Below the pieces are notes generated by a model, which was given only the letters and a program-made list of their open reading frames with translations, did no database searches and had not been told where the DNA came from. Of a stretch of DNA of 64,000 nt, positions 31,390-44,181 are shown one piece after another. This DNA comes from Caecitellus pseudoparvulus. Its lineage: Eukaryota > Bigyra: Bicosoecida. Both the position numbers and the translations under genes were made by a program. The number at the start of each line of letters is the position of its first letter. Within the stretch, counting starts at the first letter, position 1. The stretch lies in assembly GCA_965644315.1 (NCBI GenBank), contig CBFFRQ010000076.1:116319-180318 (forward strand), written 5' to 3'.

Positions 31390-33155
31390 ATGTCTGCTGG
31401 TGTTGCTGCCACCTCCAGCAGCACTGCGCTCGCTGGGGAGACGCCTCTGCACGGCAGGGGCAGCGAGTGCCTCCGGGACTATCGCCACCGCTGCCTCGTA
31501 GTGGACATGCCGCGTGCCGTTGAGCTGGGCAAGAGCGTTCTGGGGGCGAACCCCCTGCCTGCACTGGACGGCAACGTCGCCAACAATACCAACGAAGCCA
31601 TTCTGGCTGAGTTCAACATCCAGTGCTCAAGTCCCATGGTACCCATCGGCAACGACCAGCTGCGTTGCTGCATGGCGCTGGATTTGCCGCAGCCGGTCAT
31701 TCACCACCTCGACTCGTGCCTGGCTATGCTGGGGCAGGACTGTGCCGGTGCCCAGCAGGACTTGGTGCACCTTATCCTCGCCCCCACGCTGGTGGATGTG
31801 GGGGGGTACCCCGTCGTGGAGTTCCACGACCACCCGGAGTTGCCTGAGAACATGGAGGCTGTGCAGCCAGGTGCGTCGTCCAGCGTGCCCCCCGCTCTCC
31901 ACGCGCGAACACTCACTGCACGCATTGCCCCGCCGCTCTCGCCACAGTCGTGTCTATCGTGTACGTCCCCGCCTCCGGCCCGGGTAAGGGCGAACCCATC
32001 GTCGTGCAGCACGATGTGACCAAGCGAGAGCGCGGGGAGCGCCTGCTGCAGAAGGGCACCATTTCCCACACAACGCTGCTGCAACGCGTGCACGCGGCCG
32101 TCTCCCCCACCGGCGCGCCCCTGCCAGAAGGCGCGGCATATGTCTTGCTCTCAGCTGAGCACCTCCCTCTCACGTCCCAGTATGCGTTTTTTCCCATGCG
32201 CCTGCTGTGGTCCGTCGCCGTGCAGCCGCGCCACCTGGGCAAGTCTGCTGCAGAAGCCATGGGTGCGCCCCCCGGTGTGTTCCAGTGGGTCACTGACCGC
32301 TTCACCGTGACCAAGCGCCAGGGCAAGTACAAAGCGTATGAACTCAGCCATCGAGCGCCAGCGGTGCGCATGCCTGCCTTGCCCACTGCCATGAGCGTCA
32401 TGTGGCCAGCCACGGCGTTTCCGCAGTCTCTCCTTGCCGATGCACCCGCATATACCCGAGGCCTGTCCGCTGGCGCGTACGCTGCACTGTTTGCCGCTGA
32501 GAACCCGAGTTTACTGGTGCATGTGCGGGGGGGAGGGGCCATCCCCCCTCCTCCCATGCGCATGACCAGCAGTGTGTCAGGTCGAGGAGGGGGGGCGCCA
32601 ACCCCGCCAGGACCCCTGTCGCCCCGCCAGTACCCCCCACCACCACCACCCCCCAGCAAGGCATCCAGCACAGACACTCGCCCCCCGCGACGGGGCAAGC
32701 GCCCACGCAGCGAGTCACAGGATGGCGCAGCTGATGCGTTGCTGGCGCTCATGACGGTGACCACGCCGACGCCGGGTTCAGATGGCACCGGCGGTGCCAA
32801 AGTGCCCCGTGGAAGTCTACCGGCGACTTCTCCGTCATCGTCGATGAGTGGCCAGGGCGGGGGTTGGCCCTCTGCGTCGCCCCCCGCCATGCAAGAGCAC
32901 TGGGCCACTGCGCAGCCCCAGCACCTGCCAGCGCCACTGCTGAGCATGCCACCCGCCGGCACAGCCCAGTCAGCTGCCATGCAGCGCTCATTTGGGAGTG
33001 GCCCCAGTGCACCAGGGCAGTCCTGGGGGCCCAGCCACGAGGCGGCCGTCGCAGTGCTGCGAAACGCATCAGCTTCCCCACAGGCCGTTGCGGCGCCTGC
33101 CCACACCGTGGCGGCTGCAGGGGCTGGCGGTGGCGGGGGCAGGCGCCGCCGGTGA
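31390..33155 (+). CDS. Uncharacterised protein, basic Pro-rich C-terminus
   Basis: Exons 31390-31870 and 31948-33155 give 562 residues; the intron 31871-31947 (GTGCGT...GCCACAG) gives an in-frame join at EAVQP-VVSIVYVP. I do not recognise the family. The N-terminal about 360 residues look globular, with alternating hydrophobic segments (LAEFNIQCSSPMVPIG, VVSIVYVPASGPGKGEPIVVQ, YAFFPMRLLWSVAV). The C-terminal about 200 residues are disordered and Pro/Gly/Ala-rich, with a likely nuclear signal (RPPRRGKRPRSES). A nuclear role is therefore possible. There is no membrane span or signal peptide. It is tail to tail with the ALKBH1 gene, 23 bases between stops. Confidence 0.65.
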
Positions 33156-33178
33156 GGTGGGTGCTGGGCGCAATGCAT

Positions 33179-34716
33179 TCAGTGTTTGAGGTCTGTGTGG
33201 CTGGGCGCAGTGCTGTGGCCGGCGTCCGGCATGACCTGGCGCACGTTCATGTTTAGGCGGTGGTGCCGCACCCAATGCTGCAGTGCTGCACGCTCAGCAT
33301 CCTCGCTACAAGAGCCAGCAAACAGCTCTCGCGGGGCTGTGCCTGGCAGCATACAAGCAACGCCGTGGTAGCACAGCCGCGTGACACCACCCATGAACAG
33401 GACATCTCCTGAGCGCAACAGCAGCGGCAAGGGTGGCGTTGCCTTGTCCTCGCCACCCATGAGGAAGATGCCACCGCAGCCCACCGACAAGCCGATGACA
33501 GGGTGGTCGTATGTGCGCTCTGCGATGTCTTGGTGTCCGCCCATGGAGGCTGTGAGCTTGTAGTAGTTCACAATGCCGGCTTCGGCACGCAGCGTTTCGC
33601 CCACGGCACTGGCGGCAGTTTCTCCAAACGTGACGACAGCTGCGTCCATCGGCACGAACTGCGCTGCCGACACATCATCAGCCTTGGCTTCGGCGTGCCC
33701 TTCACTGCCGGCACTGCTGGCAGGGGGCAACGGGTACTGCCTGCTGCCCCAATCGTACTGCCACCCCAATGTCGCCCACGAGACATCGTCAATCAAGCCG
33801 CCAGTTCGAGGCGTCTCGCTTGCATCGTCCATCGGCACTGTGGAGGTAGCGTCCAGCGTCTTGCTGTGCCATGCGACATACCCAGGCCACAACCCACTGA
33901 CAGGGGCGGCTGAAGGAGTTCCCTCATCACACCTGCTGGCTTTGAGGCCGTGTGCGATGTCCAAATTCCGACGGTTGGGACGGCGCAAGAAGTCCTGCAG
34001 GGCGCGCCTGGTCCAGTATTCTTGTTGGGCAGTAGACAGCGCGCCTGGGGCGAAGAACAGGCCTGGCAAATGCCGAAGGGCGTACACGCCACCGCGAGGT
34101 ATGAAGTGCTCAGGAGAGGCGCTGTCTCCGGCAGGCTGGGCGGGCGGGCTGACCTGCTCGATGGCACTGCCAAGCTCGGCAAGGCAAGGGGGCGTGTGCA
34201 GTGGGTGGTGAAAGTCCACGCAAGACTGGAGCAGGCTGCGCACAGTGTCACCCGCCTGCCCCACGGGCGTTGTGGGCCACTGGCTGTCGCTGGGGAGCTT
34301 GCGCGGCCCCAAGTCCAGGTGAATCGATTGAGCACGCAGGATGACGCCCATCACATGGAACAACTTCTCTGTGCTTCGATAGGGCGAATGGGACTCTGCA
34401 CAGCCGACGAGGGGAGTGGCGAGAGTGAGTGCGAAGCAATTTCCGCACATTTCGCCTTGGCCGTCTCACCATCCAGCTGCAGGCGGTCCTGGTCCAGCGC
34501 ACACAGAATAGCCTTGTGCACTGCATCCTGTGGTGCGTTGCCTAGCGCCTTCCGTCCCCCTTCGCAGCGCACTTTTCGCTGCTTTGGCCGGAGCTTGCGC
34601 AGGAGTTCCCGCAGCTCCTTCAGCACAGCATCAGCTGGGCGGCCCGGCTCCAAGATGGCCGCCAGAGCCGCCTCAGCAGCAGTGACGGGGTCCTCACCTT
34701 GGGTGTATGCAGCCAT
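33179..34716 (-). CDS. ALKBH1: ALKBH1-type Fe(II)/2-oxoglutarate dioxygenase
   Basis: Exons 34470-34716 and 33179-34395 give 487 residues; the intron 34396-34469 (GTGAGA...TGTGCAG) joins in phase (D-ESHSPYRS). The ALKBH1 core is clear: WATLGWQYDWGSRQY, AEAGIVNYYKL, the iron-binding HQD of GGHQDIAE, SVGCGGIFLMGG, SGDVLFMGGVTRLCYHG with the distal histidine, and HRLNMNVRQV with the 2-oxoglutarate-binding arginine. Known ALKBH1 enzymes oxidise methylated bases in tRNA (m1A, m5C) and, in some reports, 6mA in DNA. The N-terminal exon (KELRELLRKLRPKQRK) is charged and helical and is not part of the catalytic domain. Confidence 0.9.
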
Positions 34717-35236
34717 GGCGAAGCACGGAGGGCTTCTCAACGGCACGGGTCCGCAGCGCCAGAGCCCGCTGCAGTGTCTGGCGCAGCACAGTCCAAGGGC
34801 GCAGAATGAAGCTCCTAGTGAGTGCAGGGGCGCGAGCTGCTCACCACAAGCTTTGCCTGTTGAAGCATTTCCCCGGTAAGAGAGGATGTGAATTCCGGAA
34901 ATTGGCCCCCGTCTACGTCAGACTTGCAAGGACATGCATGGAAACAGCGTACAGCAGGCTGCCGCAGACGCACCTCAAACTGTCCAAATCCAAACACAGC
35001 CAGCGGCAATTATTGCAAAACATCTTCGATTGTGTGATTTGCATCGCTCTGAACCCCTCCACACTCAACCACTTCTATCTGTGCTGCCGCACGGCTGTGG
35101 GTTCCTTCATTGCGCCCGGCCCCGTGTGGGCCAGCTTTGCGTTGGTGCCCACATCTGGCAAACGTCCCTGCTTGCCCACCTTGCCAGCAACACGGAATCC
35201 CCGCTGCCCCGCTCCCCTGCCACCCCATTGTCAGGA
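34717..35236. other. Divergent promoter, ALKBH1 / TmcB-like gene
   Basis: An open frame at 34707-35255 spans it on the plus strand, but it has no family similarity and overlaps both neighbours' starts. The AT content is raised around 34970-35080, as expected for upstream regulatory DNA. No defined motif. Confidence 0.4.
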
Positions 35237-38200
35237 ATGGATGCCACTCATATGAATCTGGAAGGTGAGCTGTGCCGCCCATTGGCGCACTGAAGGTGTG
35301 ACACCAGAAACGCCCGGCACGCCTTGTGCAGTGGAGGACATGGGCTTGTTTGGGGACGGGGTGGCGCGTCCGAAGCTGCTGGATCGAGTCAAGTTGACCA
35401 CCTTCAAGCTCTTTCAGCTCATGACAGACAAGATGGCAGACCAGACGGCCACGAAAATGCGCAGCCAGCGGCTGGTGGGGTACCTGCTGCTGAGCATTGA
35501 CTTCCTGCAGTTGCTGGCGCTGCTGACCAGCACTTCCATGGGGTGGCCGCCTTCAGCCATGAGTTGGCTGGCATTCCTGTCTTTCTTTTCTGACATCATC
35601 CCAGTCACGTCTCAGACAATCTTCGTCTTGAGCTTCTGCGTCGCCATGACGCTGGTCGTCATCTCCGCAGGCGTGACGGTGTATGTGTGGGTGTCTGCGT
35701 GGCAGGGGCAGTACAACATGATCTGGCCCCTGAAAGTGCTGAGAGTACTGGTCACCACCATTGTCACAGTGGGCTTCATCCCGCTCATGAAGGTGTTGCT
35801 GCGGCCGTTGTCTTGTGCCCAGCTGGCGGCGGACCTGGGGTGGGCCGGGCCGCAGAGCGCCTGCATGCAAGGGCGCCTGGCAGCTGTCTTCTCGCTGGCT
35901 GTCATCGGGCTGTCCTTCCTTGTACCATTCTCCCTGTTCATGCAGCTCGTGTACTATGAGGACAACCCGCTGAGCGGCGCGCCACAGTGCAAGCCCAGTG
36001 GGCGCGTGGACGCCGTGCACACTCTTGTCCGGGCAGCAGTCACGGCCCTGACTGTCTTTGTCACGGACAATGCCGGCGCGAAGAGCCTCTGCATTGTCTT
36101 CATCTTCTGCTGCTTGCTGGCAGGAACTGCATGGCGCTTGCCGTACTACCGCCTGAGCATGAACCGCATCAGGTGTGCACAGTACGCCAGCTTCTCTTGG
36201 CTTGCAGCTGGCTCTGCGGCGAGCGCCCTGAGCGGAAACAGCAGCGCACCCGCCGGCTCCACTTGGTTTTTCGTGGCAGTTTCTTGGGTCTGCTTCACCC
36301 CCATCCCAGCCTACCTTGCCTCGTGGTTGCCATGGTGGCGGTACGCTCTCCTGCACCGCCTTGCCACCCAGATCCCACTCCCAGAGCCAGGGGAAGGGGA
36401 AGGCTTGGCTTCGCCGAGGGTCCCCATGTCTACTATGGGCCTCTGCGACTTAAATCGTGCCCCTTCTCGATCTCTGCTTGAGTTTCAGCCTGATCTGCCC
36501 AGTCGGGCCGAGACTGGCAAGAGCTCCGCACACGGCAGCGTGGCCAGCGCAATGGACTCCACGGACGGCCTGCTGGACGACTCAAGTGACGCTGGCACGG
36601 CTTCTGCTGCATGTCCTGATGCAGCCCCCCCAGAGCATGCAGATCCGCCCCGCAGTCCTGCTCTTCCCAGCGGCCACGAGCCAGAGGAGCATAGCTCTGC
36701 TGTCCGGACAGGTCCGGGCCCACTCCGCCGCATGCCCACGCAGCATGTCAGAGAACCAGCCTCCATTCCAGCCTTGGGGGGGCTCCACTACAAGGTGCAG
36801 CAGCAATCCCCGGAAGCGAAGAATGTGGAGTGGCTGCTGCAGACAGTTCGCAAGTATTGGATCACTGAGAGCGACGTGGAGGTAATGGCACGCAGCCTGC
36901 TCAAGCCCTCGCACTTGAGTGTTGACTCGCTGCACCAGGTGGATGCGTTGTTTTCTGCAGCACTGCATCCCAAGACCTTTGGGGTGTCCAGCCCGTTTCT
37001 GCGAGTGGCATACAGCACCTTCATCGTGCACCACAAGGTGGACCAGCTCCCCGCACTGCAGCAGCTGCGGGAGGCGTCCCGGGCGGAGGCTTCCTTGGAC
37101 TTGGGCTTCCAGGTGTACAAGAAACTGCAGGCATGGTACCAGAACAGGCACCAGGAGGAAGTCGGGACGGCAGTGGATTCCCTGGCTTTGATCCAGTTCA
37201 AGAAGTACCTGGGGGATGCACAGGCACACCACCGTGAAGCGGTGTCAACGTTGGCTGCTTTGTGGCGGTCCCTGTACGAGCGTCGCACAAGCAGCAAGAG
37301 CTCTGTGGACCACAACAAGATTGTGCAGCACCTGAACCGCTTCACACATGAACGGAAGCGTGCAGAGAAGTCGTACGAGTTGGCCCTGGACAAGTTCCCC
37401 CTCAGCAAGAAGCTGCTGCGCTCCTACGCGCTTTTTCAGCTTCACGTGGAGAATGACGTCGGCAGCAGCAAAGCGTTGTTGAGCCGGGTGGACGAAATCG
37501 AATCGGTGGATGCAAATGAGCTCAAGTCCATGGGCGGTTCCAAGTTTACCCCGACGGTGTCTGATGGCCAGTCGCGTTCGTCAGGCAGCTCGACGAGGTC
37601 GAGGGGCAGCGTGGGCGGCACTCGTCGATCTCGGTCGAGGGTGCGCCGTGACGAAGTTGACATGGTGTCCAATCACATGATGTGGTTCAGAATCGCCATT
37701 GCGGTGTTGGTTGGGTGCTGCGTTGGCATCTACATCTCGTCGATGAGCGTCACAGATGCGTTCGCCGTGTCCCTCGAGTCCATGGATGGCGCGGGGCTGC
37801 GGAGGAAGCTGACGAGCAGTGCATTTTATTTTGCCAGGGGCTTGCAGCTTGCTGCTTTGAATGGCAGCGCTGCCACTGTGGATGCCTTGCGAGGCGGACT
37901 GCTCAAGGAGATGAAGACGCTGCACACGAAGCACTCTGACCTGTTCTACCACGGGCAACCCGTGGAGGAAGTGTACGCGTTGTACCGCGAGCCTCGTGTG
38001 CAGGTGATGCACACGCTGGCAGAAGCCCACAATCAGAGTGTCGTGTACAACCTTGGCCTGTGGGATGCGGGGAACATGCTGGTGTCCGCCGGCATCCGCG
38101 TGGCGCAGTACTCGATGGAAGACTTGAAGCAAGCAGAGCGGCGCAGCGAGTGGAGGTTCCTCATGGACAACTCCAGGGCCGCCATCATCCCAAGTTTTGA

Positions 38201-39905
38201 TGAAGCGGTGGGGTACTACCAAGACTACGACCAGCGGGTCACGTACAATGGGGGGGTTGTGCAGGCGACGCTGCTGGCTTGCATGGTGCTGGTCACGGGG
38301 CTGCTGGTTTGGGGTGTCTTTCGCCCCATCCTGACAATGGTGTACTCGTCAAAGAAGTCTGTACTGGACATCGTGGATGCTATTCCAACTCATGCGCTCC
38401 GCTTGCTTCGCCATCGCTCGAAGCGCATGGCGACGCTGTATCAACGCATGGAGCGCCAAGCCGACGAGGAACAAGGCGTGACAGAAGGCAAGCTCTTTGC
38501 CGTCACGACGCACAACATTGAGCCAGCAGCGAGTAAGACCCACACAGAGACAGTCGAGGAGGTCACGGACAGCGAGGAGGGTGAGAGCGACGAGGATGCA
38601 GGGTCGGTTGGACCCGCGCTGGCCGGGCGTGCGCAGACCCGGGCAGAAGTCCTGAAAGGCCTGCGGACGCCGTCAAGCCGAAAGATCGCCCCAGCTCCAG
38701 TGCATGCCGAGGGTACTTTGGAGCCTGAGAGTGCCGTTGCTGCACTCGCGACACCTGCCCTTCAAGAGGAGGGGCTTGCTCCAGCGGCACAGCCTGGGGT
38801 TGGGGACACTCGCCTCGTCGTGTCAGACCGCAGCGTGAAGGCTGAGCCCGTCAAGCACGTGGCAGCATCCCCCAAGACGATACAGAAACAGACAAGCAGC
38901 TCCTACCGCCCTCCAAGGGTAGATGGCGATGTGGTGCACGTGATAGACGGGGAGCCAGGTGGCCACAAGCCTGACGGTCAGCAATCCCATGCGCGGTACA
39001 GCTACACCATGTCCCTCCGCAAACTGACTCACTCCTCTCCTTTGTTCTGTGCCAAGGGCCGCTGGTTCCCCAAGGATACTCGAGTGCGGCGGCTGGCCAT
39101 GATCATGGCCTTGGCAGTGGTGCTGTTGCTCAGTCTGTACGCCAGTAGCTTCTCAGTCACCCTGGTCATCTTCAGCCGGGGGAGCTTCTCATCGGCTGAG
39201 CTGAACAACGCAGGCAGGCGAAGATACCTAGCTCGGGAGGTAGTGAACGCTGCAAGGGAGCTTATGCTGGGTGAAGGTGGCTCTGCAGAGCGAGGGCGCC
39301 TGGCTACCGATCTATCCAGCCTGGTCAGCTACTACCGTCGAGTGCACAACGGTCTGCGTCATGGAGATGCTGGACTGAACCTTCCTGGCTCAGAAAGGAG
39401 GTACCCACCACGAGAGGCACTGATGTACGGGAAAGATGCCGCCTTTCAGCAGACTGGGGACGCTTACGAGGCGCTGACTTCTCAGGGTGTCCATGACATG
39501 TTGGTGGCGTACTGGAGCATGGCAGAGGACATTCTGGCCCGATACGGGAACTCCACTGACACCCAAGTTGGTTTGAGCCTGCCACGTGTCATGGCAGACC
39601 CTGTCATGGCAGCCATGCTCCGCATGGAGTCCAGCACGCTGGGTGCAGGACTTGGCGCTGCAGTGCGCATGTACCGGGAGGAGGGCTACGCCATCCTCGA
39701 TGAGCTGCAGCTGTACGAAGACATCATCTTGAGCGTGAACATCATCGTCATTGGCATGCTGTACGTTGTGCTGTTTCGGCAGGCAGTTGCAGAGGTGCAG
39801 TCTGAAGTGCGCAGGCGTGAGGAGATGCTGTTGCTCATGCCTGTGACTGTGGTGAGCAAGACACGACACTTGCAGCGCTTCTTCATTCAACAGCACCAGA
39901 CTTGA
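35237..39905 (+). CDS. Large TmcB-like multi-pass membrane protein
   Basis: A 28-base first coding exon (35237-35264) and 35332-39905 give 1533 residues; the intron 35265-35331 joins MNLE to VEDMGLFG in phase. The N-terminal part (about 55-350) has seven or eight hydrophobic spans. A cytosolic helical region (about 505-735, from VEWLLQTVRKYW to LSRVDEIE) matches the TPR-like domain of TmcB/TmcC proteins known from Dictyostelium, ciliates and algae. Then come four single spans at about 792-812, 985-1015, 1263-1292 and 1473-1491, enclosing two probable extracellular domains (about 815-985 and 1295-1470) of similar length. Between them is a cytosolic acidic and basic linker. This is a two-sensor layout with no kinase or cyclase domain. 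Function is unknown; sensing or mechanical signalling is inference. It is tail to tail with the GH63-like gene, 17 bases apart. Confidence 0.82.
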
Positions 39906-39922
39906 GGAGGCAGGCAATGTCA

Positions 39923-42900
39923 CTAAACCTGCCCATCAGCAGATGCCACTTGCTGAATGAGCTTTGCCACCAGGGCTGTCCAGCCCGCTTGGTGGCTGGC
40001 GCCCAGGCCCTCTCCCGAGTCTCCATGGAAATACTCATGAAACAAAACGTTGCCGTGCAACAGGGGGTGCTCAGACCAGACTTTCGATGGGCCCATTGCG
40101 GGTCGCTTGCCTGGATGGGCATCTTTGGAAGGGATGGTTTGGAACAAGGAGATGAGGCGGCGGCTGAGCTCGCTCGCAGCGCCCCACAGAGAGGTGTGCG
40201 CCAGCGGGCCTTGTTCGCTGCCCTGCCGCATCACAACCGAGAAGGAGTCCCCAAAGAACCGGTCAAACTTCTGCAGGCTCTCTATCATGAGGTAGTTCAC
40301 AGGCATCCAAACTGGCCCCCGCCAGTTTGAATTGCCCCCGAGCATGCCCGTCCGGCTCTCACCCGGTTCATACCCGACGTGGGCGCAGCCTCGCGGAGTA
40401 GGGAACGCAAAGGGGGTGCTCCTGTACTCCGCCGACAGACTGCGAAGGCCAAAGGGCGAGAGGAACTGCTCCTCGTCAAACATGCGATCGCAGATGCGCT
40501 GCAGCTGGCGCGGGTTTACCAGGGACAGTAGGAGAGTTCCACCCAAAGCGTCTGCCGCGGCATCTACACCCGCAGATGCCGCGGCAGACACATCACCCAT
40601 GGGATGCTGGGGAGTACCCCCTGCCCCCAGATCCAGCCAGCTGGCAAGGGTGTCCACGGAACACGTGTCCAGTGAGTGCACAACCAAGCCAGTGTCTGGA
40701 TCAGCAATGCACGGCTCAGTGTGCTCAGTCCCAAGGCTGGGCCCCCACCACCGGACGTGGCCCCGCACTTCCTGGGCACGGTGCCGCATGAACCACTGCA
40801 AGCGGCGTGCCAGTCGCGGCAGTGTGCGCAGGGTGGACGCGGACAGCGTCGTGACGGCGTACAGCGGGATGAGCCCGACAAACGAGCGCAGCTTGATGGG
40901 GACGGGCGGCGTTGAGCCGTCCGGCGCCCGCACAATGCGGTCGTAGAAGAAGCCACTTTCTCTGTCCCACAGCCCCGAGTCATGGCCTGTAGCCGCGTCT
41001 GCTCCACGTCGCCGGGCAGTGCCGGTGACTCGGGAGCTGATGAGGAAGAAGTGCTCCAGAAACTTCCCCGCAACTTCCTCGTACGACGCGTCGTACAGCG
41101 CCAGTTCCACGGCGATTTCCAGCATGTTCAAGCAGAACATGGCCATCCAGGCAGAAGCGTCAGCTTGTTGTAGGCGAGGCTTGTGCGCGGCGGCGGAGGT
41201 GGCGCCTTCAGCCCAGTCGTCGGGGTCGAATTCACTGCGGTTGAAGACACCGATGTTGTCCAGGCCGAGGAAACCGCCCTCAAACAAGTTGTGGCCATCT
41301 GCATCTTTTCGGTTGACCCACCAGGTGAAGTTCAACAGCAACTTGTGGAAGGCCCGCTGCAGAAAGTCGTAGTCGCCGTGCCGCGTCAAGGGGTGCACGC
41401 CACCACCCCGCCCTGTGCCACTGGCCGTGGACCCAACATCCGAAGCATTGGCAGTGCCCAGGCTGCCCACTGAAAAGGCGGAGCTGTGGACACGGGGCAG
41501 GGACGGCGCGCCTTCGCCCGGCGTGCCGTCCCTGCCTTCGTTCGCTTCGAAGCGCGCCTTGCGGTCCATGCGGAAAATGCGCAGCACAGACCAAGCATGC
41601 ACGGGTGGGTTCGTGTCGCCAAAGTCCCACTCATACGCAGGCAGCTGGCCAGCGGGAGACAAGTACCAGTCCCGCAGCAGCAGCAGCAACTGGCGTTTGG
41701 CCCACTCCCGGTCCACGAGCGCCAGCGGAAGCATGTGGAATGCTAGGTCCCACGAGGCAAACCACGGATACTCCCAGCTATCGGGCATGCTGAGGATGTC
41801 TGCAGCGTAAAAGTGGCGCCAACCTGCGTTCCGAGCTGTTTGACGCGCAGCTGGCGGCGCAGGTGTGCCCGGGTCGCCGTCCAGCCACATCTGCACGCCG
41901 TAGTGGTAGTACTGCTTGCACCACATGAGCCCAGCAAGGGCCTGCCGCTGGATGGCGGCATCGTGCGCCGACAGATTGCGCGGGGCGAGCGCCGTGAAGA
42001 ATGCGTCTGCCTCCCGTCGCCGCAGCGCAAAACACGCGTCGAACCCGCCAAACCCAAGCGTGTTGACAAACCCTGCATCTCGCAAGGCTTGCACTTCTGC
42101 ACCTGCGCTCTGGACTGCCACGACTCCGCCGGCAGTGTGGGGGCTTGAGTAGCGACCCTGAGGCACGCTTGCTCGTGGTGTGTCACTGCCCTGCGCAGTA
42201 CGCTGGTGTTCCGGGGTTTCTGTGTCCGAGGCCTCCGCTGGCTGGGCGGGGCGCTGTTCCAACGGCCCGCCACACGCGTCTTGCTCAGCCAGGCCTTCAT
42301 CTCCATCCACCGTACGGGAAGAGTCGTCGGTGCTGACTCCACCTGCCGCGGGTGCAGTGCGGGGCACGGAAAGCCTGCATCGCACCACCGCCGTGCCGCC
42401 TGCAGGCACTGTGACTGACACCCACGCAGCGGCCTTGGTACCTTTGCACCCCCGTGGTTTCACACCTGCCTCGCCATGCACGACTGCGCGTTCGACGCCA
42501 TCTTTGGCAAACCACACACCTCGTGGTGGCGTGCTTCGAAACGGCTCACAGATGCTGGCATTGCCTTCATCATGAGCAGCGCTTGGCGGGTTCTCAAGCG
42601 ACCCGTCGCCGCCCCACACACCCTTGAAGTTAGTGTTGTTGTCTGTCACCAGCATGCCACGCTCGCTCCAGCCAGCAGGGCGAGGCCAGGCCACCGCATC
42701 CGGCACCGGCCGCCCCGAGCCATCCGCCACCTCCGGTGCACCCACAGCGAAGGACAGGTGGCCCAGGTGACGTTCAAAGCCCACCATGGCCAAGGCAGCA
42801 GCAGTGTGGGAGGATGGCCCAGATGTGGGCGCTTGTTCTTTGCGGGCGGTGGGCCCATCTGCCGCTCGAGGCCGGCTGAAGCTGCCGCCGTGCGCAGCCT

Positions 42901-44028
42901 GCACCAGGGGCACACGGTGTTGTGTGGCGGTGCCCCCCTCTGCTCCCTGGTCTCGCACAGGCTCAGGGTGGTATAGACAAGGTGACTGGGGTGACGCTGG
43001 TTGTGTGTCCACCTCAGCAACCCACGGCATGGCTGGGTTGTACCCCCAGGACCACGTGTTGCGGAACCACAGGGTGGGCAGGACGTGCAAGGTAGCAGTG
43101 GACGCTGACGGGTTCCGCACCGTGATGCGTTGGAGAATGTCAGTGGGGCCTGCCTTGGCGTACTCTACCGTGACGTGCCACCACTGGCCCTCTAGCATGG
43201 CGCGTTCACCCAACGCATCACACAGCTCCAGCTCCCGGTCACCATAGCCACGCTGGGCGTTTCCCTCCACCAGCTTGGCGTAGGGAAATGGCACCATGGG
43301 GTACAAGTACGACATGCGCATGTAGGAGTGTGTCGGTGTGGAGTCCTCGTGGAACCAGTACTCCTTGGCATCTTCGCCGTGGTTGCCTTCGTGCCCGTTG
43401 AGGCCAAACAGCCGTTCCTTCAAGATGGGGTCTACTCCATTCCACAAGGCGATGCCCAGGCACAAGTTCTGATGTCGATTGCATATGGCGCCGAGGCCAT
43501 CCTCGTTCCACCTGGTGCGGGGTAGGAGATGGGGAGTGTCGCCGAAGCTGGCGCTGGGCGCCAAAACGCAGGCGAAACGCTACACACCGAAAGGCACGCT
43601 TGCGAGCGTGGTCATGGGGGAAGAAATTCCAGGCATCGCCACTATCACTATAATCTTCTCGAACTGCACAGCATTAGGGTGCTGGCGGGTACTGAGGTGT
43701 TCGGCAGGCCGCCGAAGGCCGAGCACAGAATCTTGCGAGGCGAAGGCTGGCTTCAAGCGAAGCACGCACCAGTGCCCCAAGCCCGCTCCGCGACGTAGGG
43801 CCCCCACTCGCGCCAGTCCACGTGGCGGGCGTCACTAGCTCGCAGGCGAGCGTGTTCTTCAGTCTTTGCTGCTGCCCCCGTCACGGACACAGTGCGGTGT
43901 GAGCGGGCGCTGGCGCCAGACGCCACGGAACCATGGAACCACCCCACGCTGCCGCCCGTGACACTGTCAGCATCGCCAGCTACACTGCCAGAGCTGGAGG
44001 CAGACCTCCCCCGGTACAGGGACGCCAT
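39923..44028 (-). CDS. GH63-like glycoside hydrolase (glucosidase family)
   Basis: Exons 43770-44028, 43588-43663 and 39923-43511 give 1307 residues. Splicing restores a continuous motif chain: [47 protein letters not shown], typical of the MGS/GH63-type family found in fungi, bacteria and algae. The (alpha/alpha)6 catalytic half is seen in EGNHGEDAKEYWFHEDSTPTHSY, EYPWFASWDLAFHMLPLAL, GQLPAYEWDFGDTNPPVHAW, RGPVWMPVNYLMIESL and HEYFHGDSGEGLGASHQ. The protein is longer than usual (about 900) owing to low-complexity insertions around residues 320-600. There is no signal peptide or membrane anchor, unlike ER glucosidase I, so a cytosolic enzyme acting on storage or compatible-solute glycans is likelier than N-glycan trimming. 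Confidence 0.9.
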
Positions 44029-44181
44029 GGTGCTCCCTCTCTGCAGATGAAAAGGCAAGGGCGGCAGTGGCGGTGGGGGTGTGAAAGTGAGTTTTTGGTC
44101 GTAGTCGTGATTGAGCGGCAGGCCTCCAGCAGAGTGCGCCCGGTACAGCCAGCATAAGAAGGATTGCATTGCCATTGTGCG

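Noticed and set aside
34707-35255. 182-codon plus-strand frame between ALKBH1 and the TmcB-like gene
   Set aside because: No family similarity; it overlaps the ALKBH1 start and the short first exon of the TmcB-like gene in another frame.
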